Origin: Pseudomonas graminis
Lineage (GTDB): Bacteria; Pseudomonadota; Gammaproteobacteria; Pseudomonadales; Pseudomonadaceae
Assembly: GCF_004364335.1 (NCBI RefSeq)
Contig: NZ_SOCR01000011.1
Span: forward strand, 152,963 to 216,962
Direction: 5' to 3'
DNA length: 64,000 nucleotides
The notes beneath the pieces were generated by a model that ran no database searches, was not told where the DNA came from, and saw nothing but the letters and a program-made list of their open reading frames with translations. The position numbers and the translations under genes are program-made. The stretch's first letter is position 1. Each line of letters opens with the position of its first letter. Positions 33,684 to 42,175 of the stretch are shown here, piece after piece.

Positions 33684-35267
33684 ATGACCAGACAGGCCGC
33701 CGAAGTCGCGAAACGCCGCACTTTCGCCATTATTTCCCACCCCGATGCGGGTAAGACCACCATCACTGAAAAGCTGCTGCTGATGGGCAAGGCCATTGCC
33801 GTCGCCGGTACGGTGAAGTCGCGTAAATCCGACCGTCACGCCACGTCCGACTGGATGGAAATGGAGAAGCAGCGCGGCATTTCCATCACCACCTCGGTCA
33901 TGCAGTTTCCGTATCGCGATCACATGATCAACCTGCTCGACACCCCGGGCCACGAAGACTTCTCCGAAGACACCTACCGCACGTTGACCGCCGTCGACTC
34001 GGCGCTGATGGTGCTCGACGGCGGTAAAGGCGTTGAGCCCCGCACCATCGCGCTGATGGATGTATGCCGCCTGCGCGACACGCCGATCGTGAGCTTCATC
34101 AACAAACTCGACCGCGACATTCGCGACCCGATCGAGCTGCTGGACGAGATCGAAGCGGTCCTGAAGATCAAGGCTGCGCCCATCACCTGGCCGATCGGTT
34201 GCTATCGCGATTTCAAGGGCGTGTATCACCTCGCCGACGACTACATCATCGTCTACACCGCTGGTCACGGGCATGAGCGCACCGATGTGAAAATCATCGA
34301 GAAGCTCGACTCCGACGAAGCCCGCGCTCACCTGGGTGATGAGTACGATCGCTTTGTCGATCAGCTGGAGCTGGTGCAAGGCGCCTGTCATGAATTCAAC
34401 CAGCAGGAATTCCTGGACGGCCAGCTGACACCGGTGTTCTTCGGTACCGCGCTCGGCAACTTTGGTGTGGACCACGTGCTCGATGCGGTCGTGGACTGGG
34501 CGCCGAAGCCGCTGGCACGCGTTGCCAACGAGCGCACGGTCGAGCCGGTCGAGGAGAAATTCGCAGGTTTTGTGTTCAAGATTCAGGCGAACATGGACCC
34601 GAAACACCGCGACCGCATCGCGTTCATGCGCATCTGTTCGGGCAAGTACGACAAGGGCATGAAGATGCGCCATGTGCGCACTGGCAAGGACGTGCGCATC
34701 GGCGACGCGCTGACGTTCTTCTCCAGCGAGCGTGAGCAACTGGAAGAAGCCTACGCGGGCGACATCATCGGCCTGCACAACCACGGCACGATTCAGATCG
34801 GCGATACCTTCAGCGAAGGCGAAGCCCTGAGCTTCACCGGCATTCCGCACTTCGCCCCGGAGCTGTTCCGCCGCGTGCGCCTGAAGGATCCGCTGAAATC
34901 CAAGCAGCTGCGTCAGGGTCTGCAGCAACTGGCCGAGGAAGGCGCCACTCAGGTGTTCTTCCCGCAGCGCAGCAACGACATCATCCTCGGCGCCGTCGGT
35001 GTGCTGCAGTTCGATGTGGTCGCCAGCCGCTTGAAGGAAGAATACAAAGTCGAATGCGCCTACGAGCCGATCACGGTCTATTCGGCGCGTTGGATCGAGT
35101 GCAGCGACAAGAAGAAGCTCGAAGAATTCGAGAACAAGGCCGTGGAAAACCTGGCCGTGGACGGCGGCGGTCACCTGACCTACCTCGCGCCGACGCGGGT
35201 CAACCTGGCCTTGATGGAAGAGCGCTGGCCCGACGTGAAATTCCGCGCGACGCGGGAGCATCACTAA
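33684..35267 (+). CDS. prfC: Peptide chain release factor 3 (RF3)
   Basis: A 527-residue translational GTPase that removes RF1 and RF2 from the ribosome after peptide release. The start is ATG 33684, giving the family N-terminus (MTRQAAEVAKRRTFAIISHP) and length; the open frame to 33582 lies in the promoter. G1 is HPDAGKTT (19-26), the switch region carries RGISITTSVMQF, G3 is DTPGHEDF and G4 is NKLDRD. Domains II and III follow normally. No unusual features; a single-gene unit. Confidence 0.97.
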   Translation: MTRQAAEVAKRRTFAIISHPDAGKTTITEKLLLMGKAIAVAGTVKSRKSDRHATSDWMEMEKQRGISITTSVMQFPYRDHMINLLDTPGHEDFSEDTYRTLTAVDSALMVLDGGKGVEPRTIALMDVCRLRDTPIVSFINKLDRDIRDPIELLDEIEAVLKIKAAPITWPIGCYRDFKGVYHLADDYIIVYTAGHGHERTDVKIIEKLDSDEARAHLGDEYDRFVDQLELVQGACHEFNQQEFLDGQLTPVFFGTALGNFGVDHVLDAVVDWAPKPLARVANERTVEPVEEKFAGFVFKIQANMDPKHRDRIAFMRICSGKYDKGMKMRHVRTGKDVRIGDALTFFSSEREQLEEAYAGDIIGLHNHGTIQIGDTFSEGEALSFTGIPHFAPELFRRVRLKDPLKSKQLRQGLQQLAEEGATQVFFPQRSNDIILGAVGVLQFDVVASRLKEEYKVECAYEPITVYSARWIECSDKKKLEEFENKAVENLAVDGGGHLTYLAPTRVNLALMEERWPDVKFRATREHH

Positions 35268-35283
35268 GTCTCACTCCTCCAGT

Positions 35284-35313
35284 GATCGTTCCCACCTCTG
35301 CGTGAGAACGATC
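35284..35313. repeat. Inverted repeat of the gatcgttc...gaacgatc type
   Basis: Arms gatcgttc (35284-35291) and gaacgatc (35306-35313) with the centre ccacctctgcgtga. This resembles the dispersed palindrome with core cgttcccacgctctgcgtgg common in fluorescent pseudomonads, here degenerate. It lies just after prfC and might also act as its 3' hairpin. Confidence 0.6.
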
Positions 35314-35339
35314 GGAATCTGCAGCCAGACACAACACTC

Positions 35340-35427
35340 TGTGGAGCGCGCTTGCCCGCGAAGCTTAGGTTCGAACGACAGATATGTGTCGAATGTACCA
35401 ACCATTCGCGGGCAAGCGCGCTCCTAC
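35340..35427. repeat. REP pair (gcgcgcttgcccgcga type)
   Basis: Inverted REP units gtggagcgcgcttgcccgcg and its complement enclose a 45-bp core. It lies between the convergent genes prfC and ggt. Confidence 0.85.
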
Positions 35428-35492
35428 ATTAGGGCAGCGCCGCGAACCAGTTTTGCGTCTGACGGCAGACTCGGTAATCCGCCGTCACACCC

Positions 35493-37160
35493 TCACTTCA
35501 CCACCATCCCCACACCCCGCCCACGGGGATCGGACGCGGTTTCGACTTTCGTGCCGTCGATCTTGATCGCCTGCACATTGCCCATCGACCAGCCCTGGTC
35601 CTTCAGCGTGTAACCCATGGCCGTCAGCTCGTCCGCCACCGGGGTCGCCAGCGGTGCAAATTTCTCTGTATAGATCGTGTCTTTCGGCAGCAACTGGTGG
35701 TGAACCCGCTGGGCGGCAACGGCGTCTTTGAGCGGCATGTGGAAATCGTAAATGTTGTTCAACACCTGAAACACCGTGGTGAAAATCCGTGAGCCACCTG
35801 GTGTGCCCAGCACCAGCGTCACCGCACCGTCGCGGGTGACCAGGCTCGGGCTCATCGACGACAACATGCGCTTGCCGGGCTGGATGGCGTTGGCATCCCC
35901 GCCCACCACGCCGAACGCGTTGGCAACGCCCGGTTTGGAACTGAAATCATCCATCTCGTCGTTCAGCAAAAAGCCTGCGCCCTTCACCACTACCCCACTG
36001 CCGTAATCCCAGTTCAAGGTGTAGGTATTGCTGACCGCATTGCCCTTGGCATCGACGATGGAGAAGTGCGTGGTCTGGTGCGATTCAAGCCCGGCCTTCA
36101 CGTTTTCCGTGGGCGAAATCGCCGTCGGGTTGACCTCGTGGGCGCGCTTGGCCAGATAGGCGTTGTCAGTCAGTTGATTCACCGGCGCCACGGAAAAGTC
36201 CGGATCGCCCAGGTAGTTGGCGCGATCGGCGAACACGCGTTTTTCTATTTCTGCCAGCAGATGGATATAGCGCGCCGAATTGAGCGGCACGTCTTTGAAG
36301 TCATCGGCAAGCTGCTGCTTCATGCCGATGAGCTGCGCCAGTGCGATGCCGCCGGAACTGGGCAGCGGCGCGGTGTAGAGCGTGTTGCCGTTGAAGTTCA
36401 CGTGCAGCGGCTTGCGCCAGATCGCCTTGTAATCCTGCAGGTCCTCTTTGGTGATCAGGCCGTTGTCGTGCTGCATTTGCGCCACCAGCAGGTCAGCCGT
36501 CTGGCCCTGGTAAAACTCGTTGGCGCCCTTGTTGGCGATACGCTCCAGAGTTTTGGCCAGCTCCGGTTGACGGAAGGTCTCGCCGGTCTTCATGCCGCCG
36601 AAATAATCCGCAAAATTGGTCTTGCCGTTGAGCTGCTTGATCGCCTCGGCACCGTACATGTACTGCTTGTCGGCGACTTTGAAGCCGTTTTTGGCATAGC
36701 CAATGGCCGGCGTCAGCAGCTCGGCCCACGGCAGCTTGCCAAACTTCTCATGCGCTTCCCACAGCCCCATCACCGTGCCGGGAACGCCCGAGGCACGTGC
36801 ACCGACCAGACTCATGCCCGGGATGACCTCGCCCTTGTCGTCCAGGTACATGTTGCGCGTGGCCGCTTTCGGTGCGGCTTCGCGGTAGTCGAGAAAGTAC
36901 GGTCGGCCGTTCATGAACAGCGTCATGAAGCCACCGCCACCGATGTTGCCCGCCTCAGGGTAGGTGACCGCCAGGGTGAACGCCGTGGCAACGGCAGCAT
37001 CAACGGCGTTGCCACCCTTTTTCAGAATCTGCGCAGCGACCTGAGCACCGTATTGATCGGGGGACGCCACGGCGCCGCCTTCCAGCACCACGGCATACAC
37101 CGGCGAACTCGCGACGAAGATCACCGACAGGGCAAGGGTTTTGAGAGTCACTGCACGCAT
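35493..37160 (-). CDS. ggt: Gamma-glutamyltransferase
   Basis: A 555-residue periplasmic enzyme that hydrolyses or transfers the gamma-glutamyl group of glutathione and related compounds. The signal peptide (MRAVTLKTLALSVIFVASS) is cleaved near VYA. The autoprocessing site is in QTTHFSIVD; T363, the first Thr, should become the N-terminal nucleophile of the small subunit. The substrate-binding PLPSSGG and the GTPGGSRIFT motif are present. AAGGAAG precedes the ATG. The gene stands alone on the minus strand. Confidence 0.95.
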   Translation of the reverse strand: MRAVTLKTLALSVIFVASSPVYAVVLEGGAVASPDQYGAQVAAQILKKGGNAVDAAVATAFTLAVTYPEAGNIGGGGFMTLFMNGRPYFLDYREAAPKAATRNMYLDDKGEVIPGMSLVGARASGVPGTVMGLWEAHEKFGKLPWAELLTPAIGYAKNGFKVADKQYMYGAEAIKQLNGKTNFADYFGGMKTGETFRQPELAKTLERIANKGANEFYQGQTADLLVAQMQHDNGLITKEDLQDYKAIWRKPLHVNFNGNTLYTAPLPSSGGIALAQLIGMKQQLADDFKDVPLNSARYIHLLAEIEKRVFADRANYLGDPDFSVAPVNQLTDNAYLAKRAHEVNPTAISPTENVKAGLESHQTTHFSIVDAKGNAVSNTYTLNWDYGSGVVVKGAGFLLNDEMDDFSSKPGVANAFGVVGGDANAIQPGKRMLSSMSPSLVTRDGAVTLVLGTPGGSRIFTTVFQVLNNIYDFHMPLKDAVAAQRVHHQLLPKDTIYTEKFAPLATPVADELTAMGYTLKDQGWSMGNVQAIKIDGTKVETASDPRGRGVGMVVK

Positions 37161-37282
37161 GGGGCTTCCTTGATGACAAATGCGACAGCTTGTAACTGAT
37201 GGGCTGTCTGGAGGCTGAAGAGACTAACGGTCCGGCTGCACATTAATGATGAAACTTGCCGCAAACGCAAATGGCCAGGCGC

Positions 37283-38251
37283 CTAGACTCGCGCACGTCC
37301 AGCTTCATCCCGAACGGAAAACACCACCGCCCTCTCCCGCCGCAGATTGAGCGCCAAGACACTCGCCAGCACCACAATCGACCCAACGATCACCCGCTGC
37401 GAAGGCATCTCGCCCAGCATCACCGAGGCAATGGCGATGGCCATCGGTGGCGTCAGGTACAAACTCATCGAGGCGCGGCTGACGTCCATGTGCTTCAGGA
37501 CATATGCCCAGGCCAGATAGGCCAGCGCGCTGGGGAACAGGCCTAATACGCCCACTGCCACATTGACCCGCAGCGGCGCGTTGAGGATTTCGCCGACCAG
37601 TCCAGGCAAGTAAACCAACAGAAATACCGTGCCCGCCCAGACCGTGTAACAGACCATGGTCAGGCCGTCGTACCGATGGCTGTGACGCTTCTGCAGCGAG
37701 AAATAAACGCTCCAGGAAAACGCCGCCACCAGAATCAGCAGCCCGCGCGCGTCCATGTGGCCGATGCCGCGACCACCGGTGACGACAATCGCGGCGCCCA
37801 CCAACCCAAGCGCCACACAGCCCCAACGCCAGGCGCTGACCCGCTCCCTGAACACGAAGTGCGCCAGCAACGCGGTAAACAAAGGCGTCGACTGCACCAG
37901 CACGCTGGACGCCCCGGCACTGACGCCGGCCTGGCCGAAATTCAGGGCGATGTGATGCAGGCTCACGGCGAAGAAACCCAGCACCGCGAGCAACGGCAGA
38001 TCTTTCAGGCGCGGTAACGCGATGCGTTGTGATGAGGCGATTAACAGCATGAACACTGACGCGATCAGAAAACGAAGCAGCGCCAGATGCCCTGGATCGT
38101 AGGCCTGCAAACCGATGCGAATGCCGGTCGGCGAGAAGCCCCAGCAAGTCACCACGAAGAAAGTCGCGAGGGCGACTTTGACCCCTTGCCATGGCACCGC
38201 AGCACTCACCGTTGTATCCGAACTGCAAACTGGCTCAGCCACCACGCTCAT
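37283..38251 (-). CDS. DMT-family (EamA) transporter
   Basis: A 322-residue inner-membrane protein with about ten helices arranged as two EamA repeats; the first starts at VALATFFVVTCWGFSPTG. The start is ATG 38251 with AGGAG upstream; the longer frame lacks a ribosome-binding site. DMT exporters move amino acids or other metabolites out, but the substrate cannot be read from the sequence. A LysR regulator is transcribed divergently 112 bp away and probably controls it. Confidence 0.9.
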   Translation of the reverse strand: MSVVAEPVCSSDTTVSAAVPWQGVKVALATFFVVTCWGFSPTGIRIGLQAYDPGHLALLRFLIASVFMLLIASSQRIALPRLKDLPLLAVLGFFAVSLHHIALNFGQAGVSAGASSVLVQSTPLFTALLAHFVFRERVSAWRWGCVALGLVGAAIVVTGGRGIGHMDARGLLILVAAFSWSVYFSLQKRHSHRYDGLTMVCYTVWAGTVFLLVYLPGLVGEILNAPLRVNVAVGVLGLFPSALAYLAWAYVLKHMDVSRASMSLYLTPPMAIAIASVMLGEMPSQRVIVGSIVVLASVLALNLRRERAVVFSVRDEAGRARV

Positions 38252-38363
38252 CTCAATAACTCCTGCCGACAAGCCCGGCGCCTGCCATGGCTGCGAGTAT
38301 CGAAACAACCTATGCTCACCACAACCGAACAATAATGATGAAACCCCTCACTTTTGGTGATGA

Positions 38364-39242
38364 ATGGAACTGGCCCAGATCCGCATGTTCAAGACCGTCG
38401 TCGACACCGGCAGCATTGCCCGCGCAGCGGAGGTTTTGCACTGCGTGCCGTCGAACATCACCGCCCGGATCAAGGCACTTGAGGCGGAGCTGGGCACCGA
38501 GCTGTTCTACCGTCAGGGTCGCGGTTTGCGTATCAGCCCGGCGGGAGAAATCCTCCTCATCTACGCCGGCAAAATGCTCAGCCTGGCCGACGAAGCCAAA
38601 CGCGCGGTGCATCCGGATGCGGCGCCCTCCGGACCGTTGCGAATCGGCGCCATCGAATCTTCGGCCACGGCGCGGCTGCCGCGACTGCTGGCGCGCTTTC
38701 ATGCGCGTTATCCGCAGGTGTCACTGGAGCTGACGACGGGCACCGGCATGCAGTTGCTCGACGCGACGCTCAATCAGAAGCTCGATGGCGCCATTGTCGC
38801 GATCGACGTCAAACGCCCACGGCTTAAGCGCACGTCGATGTACCGGGAGGATCTGGTGCTGATTGCGGCCGAGTCGCTGGGGCCGATTCGCAGCGCGGCG
38901 GATCTGCAGGGCAAATCGATCTTCATGTGGCCCGAAGGCTGCCCCTATCGCGCAGCGCTTGAGCGATGGTTGCAGAATAACGGCCAGACTCAGCCCATCG
39001 TCAGCATCGCCAATTACGGCACCATCGTCGGTTGCGTCAGTGCCGGCGCTGGCGTGGCGCTGGTGCCCAAAGGCATTTACGAGCAATACCGGAAGGACTC
39101 GGGCTGGGTCGGTTATGAATTCCCTGAACTGACCTCCATCGACAACCTGTTTTACTGGCACGAGAACGCCGAGCACCACCCGGCGCGGGAGGCGTTTGTG
39201 GAGATGTTGCGGGCAGAATTCAGCGAGATTAGTGAGGCGTGA
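38364..39242 (+). CDS. LysR-family transcriptional regulator (divergent from DMT transporter)
   Basis: A 292-residue LTTR. The N-terminal winged helix-turn-helix is clear (FKTVVDTGSIARAAEVLHC then SNITARIKALEAELG), followed by a periplasmic-binding-protein-like effector domain starting near residue 90 (PLRIGAIESSATARLPRLL). The divergent arrangement with the DMT transporter gene is the classical LTTR target layout. The effector is unknown; it could be the exported metabolite. Confidence 0.92.
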   Translation: MELAQIRMFKTVVDTGSIARAAEVLHCVPSNITARIKALEAELGTELFYRQGRGLRISPAGEILLIYAGKMLSLADEAKRAVHPDAAPSGPLRIGAIESSATARLPRLLARFHARYPQVSLELTTGTGMQLLDATLNQKLDGAIVAIDVKRPRLKRTSMYREDLVLIAAESLGPIRSAADLQGKSIFMWPEGCPYRAALERWLQNNGQTQPIVSIANYGTIVGCVSAGAGVALVPKGIYEQYRKDSGWVGYEFPELTSIDNLFYWHENAEHHPAREAFVEMLRAEFSEISEA

Positions 39243-39251
39243 TACCTGCCT

Positions 39252-39387
39252 GTAGGAGCGTGGCTTGTCCCGCGATCTGCTGCGCAGCAGTAGCAAAACC
39301 ATTCCAATCAAGTCCTCCAGACAGACCGCGTTTGCAGGGTTTGCTGCCGGTTCCCGGCAGATCGCGGGACAAGCCACGCTCCCACAG
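39252..39387. repeat. REP pair (gcgtggcttgtcccgcga type), large loop
   Basis: A third REP type: gtaggagcgtggcttgtccc at 39253 and its complement ending near 39387, with an inner ctgctgcgcagcag palindrome at 39278-39291. The core is longer than in the other pairs (about 90 bp). It separates two convergent LysR genes. Confidence 0.85.
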
Positions 39388-39402
39388 GGAATGTAAGCAG
39401 CC

Positions 39403-40299
39403 TCACGCCGCGTACACCGTCAGCTTTTTCTGAATGAAGTCCAGAAAGCACTGAATCCGCAGCGCCAACTGCGAGTTGCGGTAGTAGACGGCGTGGATCG
39501 GCTGTCGATAGCCGCTGTTGGCCTGGGGCAGGATGACGTTGAGGCGGCCCAGGCGGATGTCTTCGTGGGTCATGAAGTGCGACAGGCAGACGATGCCCTC
39601 CCCCACCAACGCCAATTGGCGCAAGGTCTCGCCGCTGGAGGCCGAAACCGTCGGCTGAATGAACAGCCGGTCTCCGTCGGCGTGGCGCAACGGCCAGTGG
39701 TTGAGGGTTTCGGTCTGGGTGAAGCCGAGCAGTGAATGTCCGCTCAACGCGTCCACGGTTTTCGGCGTGCCGTGCTTTTCGAGGTATTCAGGGCTGGCGA
39801 GAATGTTCAGCGGGCTGCTGCCGAGTGGCCGGGCGTGCAGGGTTGAGTCGGCGAGCACGCCAATGCGGATCGCCACATCGGTGCTCTGTTCCAGCAGATC
39901 GATGATCAGATCATTACTGTTCAGCTCCAGCTGGATGTCCGGGTACAGCGCGCGAAACTCGGCGACGTAAGGGACGATGGAATGCAGCATGAAGGGCGAC
40001 GCCGCGTTGATCCGCAAACGACCGGACGGCGTCTGCTGTCGCACCGACATGCGTTCTTCCAGCTCTTCCATCTGATCCAGAATCTGCCGGGCCCGCTCGA
40101 GGAAATACTTGCCCTCCTCGGTCAGGTCCATGCGCCGCGTGGTGCGGTTGATCAACGTCGTGCCCAGCTTGCCTTCGAGTCGCGACAGCGTGCGGCTGAT
40201 CGCCGAAGGCGTCTGCCCTACCTGCTCGGCGGCAGCGGAAATCGACCCGCTTTCGATCACCGTGACAAACACCTGCAACTCATCCGACCTGGCTTTCAC
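39403..40299 (-). CDS. LysR-family transcriptional regulator
   Basis: A 298-residue LTTR starting at GTG 40299 (GGGAG 7 nt upstream). Helix-turn-helix FVTVIESGSISAAAEQVGQT with SAISRTLSRLEGKLG, then the effector domain from about residue 92 (GRLRINAASPFMLHSIVPYV). It belongs to the CrgA/AaeR-like group with the MDLTEEGKYFLERAR linker. mdaB lies 53 bp upstream on the same strand, so the two may form a unit, with the regulator sensing quinones or related compounds; this is inference. Confidence 0.9.
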   Translation of the reverse strand: MKARSDELQVFVTVIESGSISAAAEQVGQTPSAISRTLSRLEGKLGTTLINRTTRRMDLTEEGKYFLERARQILDQMEELEERMSVRQQTPSGRLRINAASPFMLHSIVPYVAEFRALYPDIQLELNSNDLIIDLLEQSTDVAIRIGVLADSTLHARPLGSSPLNILASPEYLEKHGTPKTVDALSGHSLLGFTQTETLNHWPLRHADGDRLFIQPTVSASSGETLRQLALVGEGIVCLSHFMTHEDIRLGRLNVILPQANSGYRQPIHAVYYRNSQLALRIQCFLDFIQKKLTVYAA

Positions 40300-40352
40300 T
40301 GTTGTCTCCCGCTCACAAGAGACTGGATATTAGCGTGCTTGCGGGCCCGCGC

Positions 40353-40937
40353 TCAGATTCCGAACACCGAGGCCAGATGCGCTTCATACCGCTTCACGTC
40401 TGCTTCCACATTCGGCATCTTCATCACGTCCACCGCCAGAAAGGTCGGCAGGCCGGTCATGCCCAGGAACTGGTTGGCCTTGTGGAACGGGAAGTAAACG
40501 GCATCCACGCCCTTGGCTTCGAAGAAGTCAGCCGGGTCGTCGAACGCTTGCTGCGGCGCGTTCCAGGTGGCGGAAATCATGTATTGCTTGCCGTGCAGCA
40601 AGCCGCCGCTGCCGTACCGCCGGGACGCATCGGAACGGCTGCGACCGTCGTGTGCGTAAAGGCTGCCATGACCTTCGGTGAACACTTCGTCGATGTACTT
40701 TTTCACGGTCCACGGCGCGCCCATCCACCAGCCCGGCATCTGCCAGATGATCACGTCAGCCCAGAGAAACTTCTGCACTTCCTCGACCACGTCGTAGCCG
40801 CCGTCGATGAAGGTCTGCTGCACATCAAACCCGGCGCGATCCAGAAACGCCCGGCCGGCTTCATGCAGCGTGGTGTTATAGCGGCCGTCGGAGTGCGCGA
40901 ATTGTTTGCCGCCGTTGAGAAACAGTAATTTTTTCAT
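40353..40937 (-). CDS. mdaB: NADPH-dependent quinone oxidoreductase MdaB
   Basis: A 194-residue flavodoxin-fold protein of the NQO1/MdaB family (two-electron reduction of quinones with NADPH, protecting against redox cycling). LFLNGGKQFAHSDGR is the FAD phosphate loop; QMPGWWMGAPWTVKKYIDEV and the later SATWNAPQQAF segment are typical MdaB landmarks. GAGGCTTG precedes the ATG. The predicted location is the cytoplasm. Confidence 0.9.
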   Translation of the reverse strand: MKKLLFLNGGKQFAHSDGRYNTTLHEAGRAFLDRAGFDVQQTFIDGGYDVVEEVQKFLWADVIIWQMPGWWMGAPWTVKKYIDEVFTEGHGSLYAHDGRSRSDASRRYGSGGLLHGKQYMISATWNAPQQAFDDPADFFEAKGVDAVYFPFHKANQFLGMTGLPTFLAVDVMKMPNVEADVKRYEAHLASVFGI

Positions 40938-41150
40938 ATCAAGCCTCGTCTGCCGTCAATGCAGCCCGCGGTTCAGCGGCACTGGATTGAGGGTCTTCAA
41001 TTGGAATGGACGGCAGGATATCGGTCAGACGAGGGAGGAATAAGCCGCGGAGGGGCAAAATACATTTGCGCCTGAATCACGAATTAGGCGCCTATTGATG
41101 AATTTATGTTGGCTGAATGGCAGCGTTAATCCGGGCCAGACGCCGCGAAA
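40938..41150. other. Intergenic region upstream of mdaB
   Basis: A 213-bp gap on the minus-strand side between the TSUP gene and mdaB. It contains a 24-bp imperfect palindrome at 41068-41091 with arms gcgcct and aggcgc, which could be an operator for mdaB or a terminator for the TSUP gene (no clear T-run). No gene is supported. Confidence 0.4.
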
Positions 41151-41915
41151 TCAGCCGGCGATCATCAGGTGCGCGCCCAGCAGCGCCATGCCGATGAAGA
41201 ACATTCGCTTGAACACCAGCGCGCTGATCCGCTGACGCAGCCACTGGCCGAACATCATGCCGAGCAATGCGGGCACCAGCGCCAGCAAGGAGGCGCCCAT
41301 TTCGGCGCTGCCCACCGCCCCGTTCCAGAACAGACCGACGCCCAGTGCCAGGGTCGAGACAGTGAACGATAGCCCCAGCGCCTGCACCAGTTCGTTGCGA
41401 TCCAGCCCCAGGCCCTGGATGTAGGGCACCGCCGGAATCACGAAGACGCCGGTGGCTGCGGTGACCAGGCCGGTAATAAATCCGCACAACGGCCCCAACC
41501 AGCGCTCGGCAGCGGGCGGCACCTTGAGCGTCGGCAGAAACAGGCCACACAGCGCGTACACAAACAGCGCGCCGCCCAGCGCCCTTGCCATGCCGTGCCC
41601 ATTGCCAAGCCCCAGCGCGTAGGAGCCGAGCAGCGTGCCGATGACGATCATCAACAACAGCGGCCACAACCGCGCGCACAGGCCCCGCAGATGCCCGCCG
41701 GTTGCCAGCTGCCAGAGATTGGTCAGTGTCGAGGGAATCAGCAGTAGCGCCGCCGCCTGGGTCGGCAGCATCATCGCACCGAGCAAGCCCATCGCCACCG
41801 TCGGCAGCCCCATGCCGATGACGCCCTTGACCGTCCCCGCCAGCAGAAACGTCAACAGCACCAGCACTGACAAGGTCCAGCCAAGGTTCTGATAGAGCGA
41901 TAGGGAACCATCCAT
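41151..41915 (-). CDS. TSUP-family (TauE/SafE-like) permease
   Basis: A 254-residue inner-membrane protein with about eight hydrophobic helices. The N-terminal FLAGTVKGVIGMGLPTVAMG and the repeated GFITGLVTAATGVFVIP in the second half are the duplicated half-motifs of the TauE/SafE sulfite/organic-anion exporter family. AGGA precedes the ATG. The substrate is unknown. A long open frame on the same strand in another frame (41104-41982) is only its shadow. Confidence 0.88.
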   Translation of the reverse strand: MDGSLSLYQNLGWTLSVLVLLTFLLAGTVKGVIGMGLPTVAMGLLGAMMLPTQAAALLLIPSTLTNLWQLATGGHLRGLCARLWPLLLMIVIGTLLGSYALGLGNGHGMARALGGALFVYALCGLFLPTLKVPPAAERWLGPLCGFITGLVTAATGVFVIPAVPYIQGLGLDRNELVQALGLSFTVSTLALGVGLFWNGAVGSAEMGASLLALVPALLGMMFGQWLRQRISALVFKRMFFIGMALLGAHLMIAG

Positions 41916-42175
41916 GGGCGCATCCTGCGAAAAGGTCGAAGAGGGAAAACATCGAGCGTTGCAATCGGCGCCACTTCAACACATTTGGGCAGCTGCGATA
42001 ACAGAAAAATAGTCAGCACGACGTCACTGAACAGCGATTTGATACCCCAGCTTTCCATTTCTGCCAACCCGACTTGCCATTTGTAACGTTTCACCGTCCG
42101 CCGGTTTTTCCTAGGATCACCTGACGTCATCGACGCCTGGCTCGCCAGCAATCACGTGTTAGAGGGGGAATGCCT

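Noticed and set aside
41104..41982. A 292-residue open frame overlapping the TSUP permease in another frame on the same strand
   Set aside because: It lacks hydrophobic helices and has a low-complexity Ala/Gly/Arg composition; the TSUP frame has clear family motifs and a ribosome-binding site.
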